Assembly: GCA_964019155.1 (NCBI GenBank)
Contig: OZ025240.1
Coordinates: 27,471,749-27,535,748 of the forward strand
Reading direction: 5' to 3'
Source of the DNA: Osedax fenrisi
Lineage: Eukaryota; Annelida; Polychaeta; Sabellida; Siboglinidae
DNA length: 64,000 nucleotides
Below are positions 1 to 11,896 of this stretch, one piece after another (the stretch's first letter is position 1; each line of letters opens with the position of its first letter). The notes beneath the pieces are model-generated. The model was given only the letters and a program-made list of their open reading frames with translations, was not told the origin of the DNA and did not search any database. The translations under genes and the position numbers were made by a program.

Positions 1-185
1 AAAATGATATTTTCGTTAATAAGTGTTCTTTATTTATTATAAAACTTTAATGTGATTTTCAATAATAACATTACTTTTCATTGGTTATGCGAAAATTATT
101 ACTAGTTCTTGATTTTGATTAGTTTTTATATAATAATATTACTACAAATTAATAACATATACTACTATATACAACTTATACAGAT

Positions 186-2138
186 CGACATAATACGTTA
201 TGGTTCAATAATTCGTTACACACAGCAAAACGCTCACTTAGAATTAAAGAAAGGAATTGGCGAAAATCCAAAAGCTCAAATGATTTAAATATTTTTAAAA
301 ATTCACTTTCTAATTATAGAAAATTAATAAAAACTGCTAAAAATAAATATTACATAGATCAAATTAAATCAGCTGGAAAAGATACTAAGAAATTATTTAG
401 AATATCGTCAACACTACTAGGAAAACTGACAAAACGAATACTGCCTAATAACTCCCCTTTAACCAATGCGACTAACTTTGACTCTTACTTTTACATAAAA
501 ACATCATCAATTATAGATACTCTCCCTCGACCCTGTATCCCACCAATATCAAGCCCAATATACTCATTTTCCACTTTTTCATTACCAACCATTATTAATA
601 TCAATAATCTTTTATTAACAGTTAAATATACATGTAAACTAGACCCAATTCCATTATGTTTATTACATTCTCTTTCATCCCTTCTTTCTCCATTCTACAA
701 AAAAAGTATCGATCGCTCACTAACTGCATGTATCTTTCCATCCCACATGAAATATGCCCATGTAATTCCCATCCCTAAAAACCAGTCTATTGATAGGTCA
801 ACTCTTTCTAATTATCGTCCTATATCCAACCTTTCTTTCATATCTAAGACAATTGAAAGAATAATTGCTAAACAACTTAGAACATACATCAATAATAATA
901 ACATACTGCATAAATTACAAAGTGCTTATACAACGAACAAGAGCACTGAAACTTCACTACTCCATACTTTAAACAATATACTACTATTTCCAAAAAATAC
1001 TCCCACCATACTGATTCAATTTGACTTGTCGTCGGCTTTCGATACGTTAAACCATAATATTCTTATTCGAAGAGTAAAGAACATTGGTATTAAAGAATCT
1101 GTCCTTAGTTGGTTTACATCCTACCTAATTAACAGATCCTTTTCTATATGTATAGATAACGCCATAACAGAACCCCGCAACACAACTCATGGTGTACCCC
1201 AAGGTTCTGTTTTAGGTCCAATTCTCTTTAATATATATATTTCCCCTTTACTTTATTTACTTGACGAATACCCCGATATACACTTTCACTCATATGCGGA
1301 TGACTTATAGCTATACTGTAATTTACCTGACCCAATCAATAACATAAATACTATAAATAAATGCATTAATGACATTAGTAAATGGCTTTCAAATAACTCC
1401 CTACTATTGAATAGCCTTAAAACAAAATATTTATTAATAAATACATCCCCAGGACATCATTCCATACCACCTATTATTATTAATAATCACATTATAGAAT
1501 ACTCTAACCAAGCTAAAAACCTCGGCCTCACACTTGACCAAAAGCTGTCTTATCTACCAAATATAACTAATATATCGAAGTCCATTAATTACACCTTACA
1601 TACGATCCGACTTATTAGACATTCTATAACTACTGAACTTGCCAAACTACTAGTTACTTCCTTAATACTGCCCGACTTGACTACTGTAACTCTACTTTAA
1701 ATTCACTCCCAGCACATACTATCAAAATGCTCACTAAATTACAATATAGAGCCATCAGAACCATTTTCAGGATAAAAAAAATACTCAAGACAACATATCA
1801 CACCTTATATGAAATCCATTCACTGGCTACCCATCCCTTACCGCATACAATACAAATTACTCCTACTGACCCACCATGCCACCCATAATAATAAACCTGA
1901 CTATCTTACTGAACTACTTACGAACTACAAGTCATCCCGACCACAACGAACAATACATAAATACAAACTAAATATACCAATAACGTTATCACTTAATACA
2001 AAACAGGAATCTTCTTTTTCTATAATAGCACCTAAACTATGGAACTCCCTACCTCACTCAATTAGATCTATAGTTTATGACCATACCTTTAAAGTAAAAT
2101 TGAAAACACATCTATTTAATATAGCTTATAATAATTAA
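186..2138 (+). pseudogene. CR1/L2-like non-LTR retrotransposon ORF2 relic (reverse transcriptase and C-terminal domain)
   Basis: One reading frame is open from 186 to 1307 without a start codon, so the element is 5'-truncated and the endonuclease domain is missing. The linker before the RT is present (KRSLRIKERNWRKS). RT motifs follow in order: NYRPISNLSFISKTIER, FDLSSAFDTLNHNIL (catalytic Asp), GVPQGSVLGPILF and SYADDL (catalytic YADD). A TAG codon at 1308-1310 directly follows YADDL, where relatives usually have Gln, and the same frame resumes after it. A frameshift near 1675 and a compensating one near 1810 break the C-terminal region, which keeps the signatures IHWLPIPYRIQYK and APKLWNSLPHSIR. 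These LHWLP/WNSLP blocks are typical of the CR1/L2 group. It would copy its own RNA into DNA at a nicked target, but this copy is dead. The clade is an assignment by motif only. Confidence 0.85.
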
Positions 2139-2370
2139 TATATGATACACTGCCGAAAACTCATTACTGATGTTGATCGCAGTGTCTAAACAAATTGGTT
2201 ACAAGGTTACAAGGTTATAATCTTGATAATTTAAAAATAATTATATCATATATTTATAAATAAAATATAATAACACATGTAATAATTACTCGCTAAGAAA
2301 TCATATATACATACACATAAACACACACACATCCACACACACATATATATAGAGTGTTGTGAGTTAATAA
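2139..2370 (+). other. 3' region of the non-LTR relic and AT/CA-rich sequence
   Basis: After the RT stop codon the sequence contains a duplicated GGTTACAAGGTTA motif near 2199-2215 and a stretch of CACACA and TATATA. This is probably the 3' untranslated tail of the element. The exact end is not identifiable and no gene is visible. Confidence 0.4.
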
Positions 2371-2375
2371 AAAAC

Positions 2376-2422
2376 ATGTTTTAAACGAACGTTTTAAACG
2401 CGTTTTAAACCGTTTTAAACAA
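2376..2422. repeat. GTTTTAAAC cluster
   Basis: Four or five close copies of the self-complementary-type motif GTTTTAAAC or CGTTTTAAACG sit here. Related copies occur near 3176-3222 (ACCGTTTAAAACATG, AAAACGCGTTTTA). The two clusters bracket a foldback element, so they may be the outer parts of one roughly 850-bp unit. That link is an inference. Confidence 0.45.
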
Positions 2423-2537
2423 AGAATAAAAACCGAAAAAAACACCAAAAACAAGAGACATACATTTATAAATTATGTGCTCAAATTTTAATTGACAAAT
2501 GGTTGATATTTGAATAAATGTATATAAATATAATATT

Positions 2538-2820
2538 ATTATTATAAAGTAAAATTAGATGTATTTTATGTTTTGATATAATAAATAATATATATTATGT
2601 TTGATATAATATAAAAAACTGTATGAACTTTGATATTTCTTTTATAATAAATTGTTATTATTATTAATAATATATATTTTATATAAATTATATATTATAA
2701 AATAAATATGAAAGTTAATACAGTTTTTTTTATATATATATTAAATATAATATATATTATTATACCATTTATTATATCAAAACATACAAGAAATCTAATT
2801 TTACTTTATTATTTATAATA
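2538..2820. repeat. Foldback (inverted-repeat) element
   Basis: Two arms of about 120 nt are reverse complements with only scattered mismatches. The left arm contains AAAGTAAAATTAGAT followed by ATGTTTTGATATAATAAAT. The right arm carries the complements AAATCTAATTTTACTTT and ATTTATTATATCAAAACAT. Nearer the loop, AAAAAACTGTAT on the left pairs with ATACAGTTTTTT on the right. The loop is roughly 40 nt of AT-rich sequence. A single strand would form a long hairpin, as in foldback MITEs. No coding capacity is seen and no target duplication was identified. Confidence 0.75.
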
Positions 2821-3218
2821 ATTTATTATAAAAGAAATATGAAAGACCATATAGTCAATAATATTAATTATATACAAATACAATGTATATTATATATAGA
2901 TTATGATACAATCATCGAGTCTATAACATTAAATAATACAGAAATACTCATTGTTATATTGTAACAAAATAAATATTATAATTGTCATACTAATGTATAG
3001 TATGACAATATGATTTAATGATGCTAATAATACAGATAATATATTATTCGAATTAATAATGATTGTTCATATAATATGTGCTTACTTTATTATTATTTTA
3101 TTATTTAACAACATATCTACTTTATTAAAATAATTTTATTTTTGTAATAGAAAATAACGAATTAAAAACGAATAAAACCGTTTAAAACATGTTTTAAACA
3201 AGAAGTAATAAAAAACGC

Positions 3219-3222
<4 letters not shown>

Positions 3223-3271
<49 letters not shown>
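3223..3271. repeat. (TA)n microsatellite
   Basis: About 24 uninterrupted TA dinucleotides. Similar (TA)n runs occur many times in the window and often mark the edges of insertions. Confidence 0.95.
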
Positions 3272-3272
<1 letters not shown>

Positions 3273-3605
3273 TAGTAGGAGTATTAGGTTAATCCATGTA
3301 AAAACATAGGTATTAACATCATATTTAGAAGGATCTTATATAATTGTGTATAAATATATGAACGGCGTCAGTCTTTATAGACTATGAATTATTTACTATA
3401 AGATCGGCTTCAAAAGACTTTAGAAAACTAACATTATATGTGAAATATTCAATTAATCATCATCATCATGGATGGATTTAAATGACTCCATTAAAGCAAT
3501 ATAATAAATAATAAATAGAAAATATGTTTATTTGTAATCACTTTACAATTATGTTAAGTAACTATTTACTAAAATACTAATATTATATATGTATTAATAT
3601 CGTAT
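3272..3605. other. AT-rich gap
   Basis: No gene is recognised. A short (ATC)n run (ATCATCATCATC) lies near 3457. It could be intron or 3' flank of the LRR exon on the minus strand. No convincing further exon was found. Confidence 0.3.
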
Positions 3606-3679
3606 TTAGTTACATTCTATACATAGAGCTACAGCGCATTCGTATAATCTTAATTTTAATATTAAAATATTATACAAAC

Positions 3680-4352
3680 CTTTTTGACAATGCGTCGTAT
3701 TTAAATGTTCACACGTTGAAGTCGCTAACATCGCACGATGCACGAAACAATGCAAAGCTATATTAGTTAACGTACCGTATGGCATATCGACACCGCTATA
3801 AGTACACATTTTATCATGCTTGATATTCGCTCTCAATGTTTCTTCTAACTCTAACATCCAATACATTGCGCAGTTACAGGTAAGATAATTATTGTGAACA
3901 AATAAGTAACGTGTATGACTTTTATTCCCACTAATAAAATATTTAAATGCGTACTCGCTTAACTTATTCAATTTATTATGATTAATCAGTAATTTTATTA
4001 AATTGGGTAATTTACTAAGATCGGCATTAAATATGTGTATATAGTTATGTTCAAGATCTATTTTACGTAATTTAGTATTATATCTAAATATGTCCTTCGC
4101 TATCTTTGTCAACGAGTTATATCTTAGAGAAATGAATTCTAAATTAATTAAACCCCTAAATTGAACATTATTCAATATTTGTAATGTATTATTATTTAAA
4201 GTTATGTATTTAATTTGTAATACAATCTTAGTATTAAAAGTATCAGCGTGGATATACATAAAATACATATCAAGACAAGCATACATATTTATATTACTGT
4301 GTATACTATTAGCATTCAATGTATTATTACTAATATCACTTTCTGAACAAAT
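3680..4352 (-). CDS. Leucine-rich-repeat exon with LRRCT cap, partial host-like gene
   Basis: This 673-nt minus-strand exon has a splice acceptor (TATTACAG before 4352) and a donor (AAAAAG/GTTTGT after 3680). It begins in phase 0 and ends after one codon base. It encodes three to four leucine-rich repeats (ITLNNNTLQIL, FISLRYNSLTKI, KIDLEHNYIHIF, KLLINHNKLNKL). A C-terminal LRR cap follows, with CNC, a Trp, and two later cysteines (NNYLTCNCAMYWM, KMCTY, ALHCF). LRRCT caps end the extracellular LRR domains of adhesion molecules and receptors, so the product is probably secreted or on the cell surface. The longer open frame 3606-4505 only appears longer because it reads through an intronic (TA)n. 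Other exons, the signal peptide and any membrane segment are not found. A named family member cannot be chosen. Confidence 0.65.
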
Positions 4353-4368
4353 CTGTAATATTGGTTTA

Positions 4369-4372
<4 letters not shown>

Positions 4373-4427
<55 letters not shown>
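4373..4427. repeat. (TA)n microsatellite in the intron before the LRR exon
   Basis: About 27 TA units directly upstream (on the minus strand) of the LRR exon acceptor. They create a false Ile-Tyr stretch if translated. Confidence 0.9.
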
Positions 4428-4428
<1 letters not shown>

Positions 4429-4564
4429 AATACAATACAAATAGTGGTGAAAAATGGACCCCTCAAGAAGATGTTATACACATAATAAATAAGTGTGAGG
4501 GACAATACGCGTCAATACAAATAGTAAACATTTCTTGTGTTTTGATTTATCGTTTATGAAGTTC

Positions 4565-4646
4565 TTGATAAACACACCAGAAAAACAATAACTGCCTAGA
4601 TTCGAAACCGGGACTTCTGTCTTACTAGATTTTGGTTAACCCTGAC
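4565..4646 (-). other. tRNA-like (SINE-type) remnant
   Basis: The minus strand carries GGTTTCGAATCTAGG, close to a pol III B box (GGTTCGAATCC), followed downstream by TTTTT. No convincing cloverleaf or intact acceptor stem can be drawn, so it looks like a tRNA-derived SINE or a decayed tRNA. A related sequence lies at 43378-43456. Confidence 0.35.

Positions 4647-4648
<2 letters not shown>

Positions 4649-4740
<92 letters not shown>
4649..4740. repeat. (TA)n microsatellite
   Basis: About 45 TA dinucleotides, one of the longest TA runs in the window. Confidence 0.95.
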
Positions 4741-4743
<3 letters not shown>

Positions 4744-6461
4744 CCTTAGTCTAATACATCCACTTATTAATAATATTCATCCTGTTCTAATAGTAACAGA
4801 CAATTTCTTCATTATGTATAATATATTATTATTGTAATATCCTTTTATTCTACTCAGAAAATCGTAATTAATCCCTCTGGATCGCAAAAGATATTAATCG
4901 CACATTAGTTTTATAATTTAATGATTTTTCGTTTGGTGATTATAAACGAATATTAAAAAAACTCAGTTTTTGAATTATATTAATAAAAATGATTATATAT
5001 GTAATACTATCCGATATAGGTGATAGGATTTTTTAAATACGTCTTTTTATCTTAGATGTTGAGTATTATGTTAAAATACAACATTATATAACATTTATTA
5101 TGAAAATAATTGATTAATTTTAACTAAATAAATATATTAATTAAATATATAAATTAAATATTAATTAATATATAATATTTTTTCAGTTTATTATTAAGTA
5201 GAATGTTATAAACTATTATATGTTATCTATTAGAATCTATATGTATATTATAATATTTTATGGAGTATTTATTTAATGAAATATGATACTATTTTGAATT
5301 AAAAATGTATTATAATTATTATAATTAATTAAGTATAATATTACGAATAATAATTCAAATCCAATTTTGTTTCCAGGTTTATGTAAAATATTATATAATT
5401 TATAAAATAAATATAACTTATTATATATAATTATCAATATTTGATTACGAATACTCATTTTGTAAAAAGGTGCGTAAACTTTCTTTCAATATACATTATT
5501 TTCACATTTGATTAAAAACAGCTGGGACCCACAGAGTTAAATATCGCTAAATGAACTTATTTTTATTAAATCATTAATATCTACAACTACCTCTCATATC
5601 AATTATTCATATTGATATCGATGTAGTATACTATATATAGTAGGTATACCTACTATCGATTAATTCACTAACCATCCAAGTTATCTTCAACTTAACATGC
5701 ATTCACTTGTTATAGATAAACCATATTCATCATTATTATATCATTGGTTTACTCATACATTATATTTAATGCGAGGTTAACTCGGGTATCTATAATGGAT
5801 TTGGGAACGACCTAGATCACATCAATATGTCATCAAAGTAGTATTATAAGAAATTCATAGATGTAGATATTTCATGATCTGATATTTACGAGAATAAATT
5901 TAATTAACTAGGATTTAAGTATAAGAGAATACTATTATAATTGCGAATTATCAATGAAGGAAGGTAATACAACTCTCATAGATAAAGATAATTTTTAGTA
6001 TTGGCATCTATTTTCTAATTATTCTTATTTCTAGAATCATTGAACTTCGTATCACTTAATCTCATTATATTTATCTTAATCAATATGATAACTGTAATCT
6101 AGATTAGACACGCCTACCATAATCAGATACACCCACTATAATAAGTTAAATCAGGCACTCTTTTCTTAGCTATTAAACGTAGAACATCATTATAGATACG
6201 ACTATTACTAAACTAACTGAATACTCGCGGAATGGAGTCGACTCCCAGAAGACATACTGACACAACAGGTTCTATATTCATACTGCTAATATTATAGACA
6301 TATTATTAGTAAAATAACGTATAGGTTAGCATTACTTTAATAATTTAGGCATCGTTGTGTTATTTTATTATACACATGTAATATAGTGCTCTACTTGGAA
6401 ATAAATATGCTTTAAGCAACTATATAAAACTCCTATGTACGTACAATATTCGCATTATAAT
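4741..6461. other. AT-rich region without recognisable genes
   Basis: All frames are short and low in complexity. A small palindromic cluster (TATAGTAGGTATACCTACTAT) lies near 5636-5656. Nothing else is supported. Confidence 0.5.
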
Positions 6462-6463
6462 TA

Positions 6464-7471
6464 GGGGAAAGTCCCCGATTACCGACCCCTAAAAGATTAT
6501 TTGTAATAACTTATTCAATATTAAATATATTTATTTGAAATTTTGTAATTATAATTATAGAGTAATATTATGGCAATGGATAATGTGGCTATTTTAAATT
6601 TTGATATAATTATATTTACAAGAATAAACAGGGGGTGTCGGTAATCGGATACATGTACCTAATACCGACCCCCTTCTCCTATTACCGACCCCTTAAAATA
6701 ATCGTGATATAAATAATTATAGTATTATAATTTCCAATAAAAATAGTATATATATACATGAATATAATTAGTTATAACATTCACGCAATTTATTTTATAT
6801 TGAATTTATGTTTTAATAGTAATATTAAATTTACATTTAAACTTTATAGTAATTTTTTTTAAATAGTTTATATTATTATTTAATATTTATTTATTAATCA
6901 CCTATGTATATAATCAACTGGAATCATGAATACTAAATCCCCATTCTATATTAATGATACACAAACAACTTACGACATATTTTAAAGTAAAATACGGATC
7001 TATTTTGATTGGATATTATAAATCACATGGGGTCGGTATTATGGTAATTTAGGGAGTCGGTAATAGGAAAAGTATATAGGTTGCTATAATTAAGATATCT
7101 TGGTTAATAGTTAGTCAAATTAAATTATTTTTATAATAGTCATAAACATTTTATTGATTTACAATATTTTGCTCAGTATTAAGTTTTTTATAAATAATAA
7201 AGTATTTGCAATGATTTACAAAAAGTTATTATTCAAATATTTAAAAAGTAAAAATATAATATTACATTTTATCAAATAACAATTGTAGGATTAAATATTT
7301 TTTAAAACAAATTTGTTTTTAAATACTTTAGTATTTAAATACTTATTCATATTTATTATATTAAATTACTAACAGTTCGTGTATATATTATTTTTTGATA
7401 TCTCTTATAGTTACTGAGATACGAGAGGGGGTCGGTATTAGGAGGGGGTCGGTAATCGGGGACTTTCCCCT
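6464..7471. mobile_element. 1,008-bp TIR element (MITE-like) with repeated GTCGGTAAT motif
   Basis: The ends are perfect inverted repeats of about 27 bp: GGGGAAAGTCCCCGATTACC at the left, its complement ending GGTAATCGGGGACTTTCCCC at the right. TA flanks both ends (6462-6463 and 7472-7473), as for elements that duplicate a TA target. The AT-rich interior has no open frame. The motif GGGGTCGGTAATMGG recurs in both orientations inside the element near 6475, 6634, 6658, 6680, 7030, 7053, 7430 and 7448. Such arrays near the ends of DNA transposons can bind transposase, but that role is inferred. The superfamily is unassigned. Confidence 0.8.
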
Positions 7472-7473
7472 AA

Positions 7474-7613
7474 GTAATTTCAAACTTAATATTTTTAATA
7501 TATTCGAAAATTAATTTGAGAAAAACAACGTATGAATTACGAGTGTCAACTAAAATAACGCCTAATTAATTCTGATTGGATAGTGGATATTAAATAATAT
7601 ATGGTATATAGAA

Positions 7614-7651
<38 letters not shown>

Positions 7652-8005
7652 TTAGGCTGTCGATATTATCTGTAAAGGTGTCGGTATTCGATAGAGAGAA
7701 CGTTTATATAGATACATCTGTTATCTAAGAGTTAAAAAACTAAATTAAATTGTTAAATAGCTATTATATGTATATACCTTTTTAATACTTATAAATACAA
7801 TTTGGAAATATTTAATTGAGAAATAAAAAGTTATGGTGATTTATTGTTAGGGTGTCCGTATTAGAGTACTCTCCCTTAATTATTTAGGCTATTTATATAA
7901 TTATGTATATTTAATACATTTAACATTTTTTGAAGGATTTATGGTTTCTGAGATACCAATAGTATCATTATTCAGGTACAGCCCGTATTCGGTTACTTTC
8001 CCCTA
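7474..8005. repeat. Degenerate extension of the GTCGGTAAT-motif family
   Basis: Outside the 1-kb TIR element, weaker copies of its motif continue: GTGTCGGTATTCG near 7677, GTGTCCGTATTAG near 7854 with ACTCTCCC after it, and CCCGTATTCGG followed by TACTTTCCCCTA near 7981-8005. The last resembles a second right end. This suggests an older, larger or nested copy. A TA-rich run lies at 7609-7650. Confidence 0.5.
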
Positions 8006-8905
8006 TATTTTCCAATTTAGTATTTATTAGTTTTGTTATATAATGAATACTTTATATATTCCCTTTCATATAATCTACATGATGCACACAAAATATGCTA
8101 TTGAGTTAATGAACAATTGTTATATTAATAGTTAATGTGTTAATGTCATATACACTCAATCATTTAGATTTAGAGCACATGGTTCAATGGCATTAACACT
8201 AAAATATTACATATTATAATTTCAGTATTATATTATTTATTTATCAACTTTGTAATATGATAAACTATTATAATCACATTTGTTATACATTTTTAAATAC
8301 ATTATTATATTAAATACAAATTATTTACTAACCGCTAATTTATATCTTGAACTATATATTAATGAAACGGACAAAAGTTGAAAACATAGTTGGAAACACA
8401 TATACATATTAAGTATAAGTTATTAATTGTAAAATATATTCCTATTTATAAATAATTGATAAATAACTAAATAAAATATATTTTTTAATTAGAAACATAA
8501 CAATATAAAAAATGTAATCTTTTATTTTAAACATACTAATCAAAAATATATTTTATTTAGTTAATTATCAATTAAGTAATATCATTATTATAATTAAAAA
8601 CGTATAGGGACACAGGCTACGAAGTCAGCTCATTTGGTTGAGTTATAGTTAAATTCTATAGCTAAATATAGCTTTGACATAACATATGCATAGTATAAGT
8701 TTCGTATGTATAGATTAACGTAGCTTTTTAGCAACATTAGTAATTTCATGAAAATATTAGAGTTTCGCATTATAGCTAAAAATAGCTGTTTCACTACATG
8801 ATCAATTTCATGATAATATTATAGTTTCGCATAATAACCATTTAACGATATTATACATTTTATAATATCGAGGTTTATATAATAGCGTTACATAGATTTT
8901 TCGCT
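8006..8905. other. AT-rich region with a short duplicated segment
   Basis: No gene is seen. Two related stretches lie near 8748-8790 and 8806-8840 (ATTTCATGAAAATATTAGAG and ATTTCATGATAATATTATAG), each followed by TTTCGCAT. Confidence 0.4.
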
Positions 8906-10063
8906 ACATCATAATGAATTATTAAAAATCTGAATCTGAAAATTTAAATAATTGTAATAAATATTGTACTACTATTGGAGTTGATCTAAATAATAGTTTT
9001 AATAACCATAGATTAACTAATATTACTTCTAACCCAAGTTCTATTTTCTGTACACCTACTACAGTAACGGAAATTAAAAATATTCTGACAAATTTAGTAA
9101 TGATTCTCATGGATATATAATTATTACGGAGAATTCATTACATCTATCAGCCAAATTATTGTGTATTTATTTAACCTCTATATTAATACGGGTATATTTC
9201 CTAATATATTGAAAACCTTTAACGTAATTGTTATATATATAAGAAATATAATCGATTTTATTATTCAAATTATATCACAATTCTCTAAAAATTTTGAGAA
9301 ATTAATAAAAATAAGAATTTTATATTTTTTGAACATAAATAAAATTTTAAAAACGTGTCAATTTGGTTTCAGAGAATCTACATCAACTTTTGATGCACTT
9401 CTTAATTTAACTAGTTATTTACTAACCAATTATAATAAAATTGAGCGGCAGTCTCTATAGATATTAAAAATGCATTTGAATCACTAGATCATTCCATTTT
9501 ACTTATTAGAAAAATTATATTTATATGGTTTTAAAGGTTTACGTGGTGATTTTATTAGGAGTTAATTAACTAATAGAAATCAATATATTCATTTTAATGC
9601 ATCTATATCTTCAACCTTACATAGAAAATATAGTGTTCCGCAAGGTTCGATGTTAGCATGTATTATTCTTACTATGTATTAATGATATATCAAATATACA
9701 ATATTCTTACCATTTTACACTTTTTTTGCAGATGATACAACTATTGCCTTCTATAATAAAAATATGTCAGACCTTACAAATATTATTAATGATACTTTAG
9801 TTTGTATTCATGATGGCTATCTAATAACAGATTACACCTAAATATTGAAAAAATAATGTTATATTATTTAACAGGTCACGGATTAAACATAAAACATATA
9901 TACAAATAAATGATTTAATCATTAAACAATCTATCTATACTTTAATTTTTGGGTATATTTATAGATGAAAATCTCAACTGGAAAAACAGATAAATAATAT
10001 TAAATACAAACTTAATCGATGTATCGATGTAGATTAAATATAAATTGAATAGAGAATTACTTA

Positions 10064-10112
<49 letters not shown>

Positions 10113-10495
10113 CTCTTTATTCCATAGCCATTTGCACTATTGATAAGTACTATGGGGTAATATGTATTTGAGTAATATTCAATGTATTACTATATTACAG
10201 AATAGATGTCTAAGGACAATTTATTGTCTAAATAATAGAATAAATATTGACTATATTTATATATTTATTTATATATTTAAATATATATGTATAACGCTTT
10301 GTATAATCATAACATACATTCACAAATTATTAAGTTATTTTATATAAAAAAAACAATTTATTCTCTCAGGTCTACTAATGAATTCGCTATTCACAATATA
10401 TCACGTTATTTATATAAATTCTGTATTGGTTATAAAGGTCATTTGATATGGAAATCACTATCTATTAATATTAATATTAATCACTATCTTTGAAA
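8906..10495 (+). pseudogene. Heavily decayed non-LTR reverse transcriptase (Jockey/CR1-like)
   Basis: Pieces of one RT polypeptide occur in order on the plus strand, scattered over frames and broken by many stops. They are TPTTVTEIKNIL near 9050, KTCQFGFRESTSTFDALL near 9350, DIKNAFESLDHSILL near 9460 (motif A), YSVPQGSMLACIIL near 9630, FADDTTIAF near 9725 (the catalytic ADD), NIQCITILQNRCLRTIY near 10175, and a C-terminal YSLRSTNEFAIHNISRYLY through GHLIWKSL near 10360-10465. A (TA)n run near 10066-10110 splits it. The minus-strand frame at 8922-9110 is the antisense of its linker domain. Many lesions and several frameshifts indicate an old insertion. Confidence 0.75.
10066..10110. repeat. 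(TA)n microsatellite within the RT relic
   Basis: About 22 TA units interrupting the RT relic between the ADD motif and the C-terminal region. Confidence 0.9.
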
Positions 10496-10798
10496 AAGTT
10501 TTTAAATATTAAACATTATTGGTAACTATTAAAGTTATTATTATGGTAACTATTAATTAATTAATTTATTTTATATATATTTATTTTTAACAAATAATGA
10601 AAATTCAGTAATTGGAATAATTTATAATTTTATTATTTTTACAATATATATTATTTTTTTATAATATTTATATCTTTTACAAATTGTTATTTGTTTTTAA
10701 ATGTAGTATTGATTATTATTATTCTTATTATTATTTGATTACAATTGTATTACGAGTTATGTATGTTATATATATATATGAATACATTAATAAAATCA

Positions 10799-10843
<45 letters not shown>

Positions 10844-11310
10844 TCCGTGAAAGAGATAATGTGTATTGATTCGATACATACTGACAATATTTGCAGTATT
10901 TTAAATGAATTTTAATAATGTTTTAATAATTTGTATACTGTTTTTATTAAATATATATTTTTTAAACCTTTTAAATATATTTATCTAAAAACAATTTTGT
11001 TAGCTCTTTTCAATATATTTATATTTGTATATATTTTGTTTAATATTACCAAACATTATACGTATAGTTTTGGACCTCATTGAAGAAATTTGCCATTATC
11101 TTTATACAAATAAAATATAATATAAATATATATTAGTTTTCATAATATATGTATTATAGTATATAATATATCATCTCATTTTTAAATATAATTATGTAAA
11201 AATGTTAGGTAAATATGTTTAAATAAAAGTCATACGTCTTGAGTATAACATAATACGTATTATTCGCCGAAGTTGAAGGCGATCAACAATATTATTATTT
11301 ATTATATATA
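10496..11310. other. AT-rich gap with (TA)n
   Basis: A (TA)n run occupies 10799-10842. The rest is AT-rich with no recognisable gene. It lies between the RT relic and the LTR of the Ty3/gypsy fragment. Confidence 0.45.
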
Positions 11311-11519
11311 TGTAACGTTTGGTACATTAGTCTTATATATAATAGGACTAACCTTGTCTCGTGCTTTAAATCCAGCCTTAAGTTAAGTATAATTATAATG
11401 TTACAGATTAATTAAGTATTATTGTAGATTGGGTGTTATTGTCATGTGACCATTTAGGGAACACCCGTATATATATCTATGATTAATATAGAGAATATGT
11501 GTATATGTATAATGTTACA
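11311..11519 (-). mobile_element. 3' long terminal repeat of a Ty3/gypsy element
   Basis: On the minus strand this 209-bp segment begins TGTAACATT and ends AACGTTACA, so it has the TG...CA ends and short inverted termini expected of an LTR. It is immediately preceded (minus strand) by a polypurine tract and by the integrase C-terminus of a gypsy-type pol in the same orientation. No matching 5' LTR is present in the window, because the element is truncated within RNase H at about 13.58 kb. Confidence 0.75.
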
Positions 11520-11533
11520 TCTCCCTTTCTTTA
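11520..11533 (-). other. Polypurine tract
   Basis: The minus strand reads AAAGAAAGGGAGA directly before the LTR TG. This is the position and composition of the plus-strand primer used in LTR-retrotransposon reverse transcription. Confidence 0.7.
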
Positions 11534-11896
11534 CTTTAGTCCTATTATATATAAGACTAGTATCGGTGATTTTTTATATAAAAGTATATTTGTTATCAAA
11601 ACATAGTAAATAACAAATGTATATTGGTTACAGTAAAATATAACTACCTTAACCAACAACAAAACGATACTATATAATAGATATAAAAACTTAACAAATA
11701 TATAAACCGACACCCATTATTTTTACATAGGTTTATTTGACAAGGCCACCGCCTAATTTCTCAGGTAGCCATCTCTTCCTTTTCGGTCTACTATTTTTCT
11801 CTTCTATCTTTTCGTTTTCTTTAATTTCGGTTTCTTCTTCTATTTTCTCTTCTATATTTTCGTTTTCTTTAATTCGGTTTCTTCTTCTATTTTCTC

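Noticed and set aside
4204..4485. 93-codon plus-strand frame with Ile-Tyr run
   Set aside because: Antisense of the LRR exon plus the (TA)n repeat.
8922..9110. 62-codon minus-strand frame
   Set aside because: Antisense of the RT linker domain of the plus-strand relic (TPTTVTEIKNIL).
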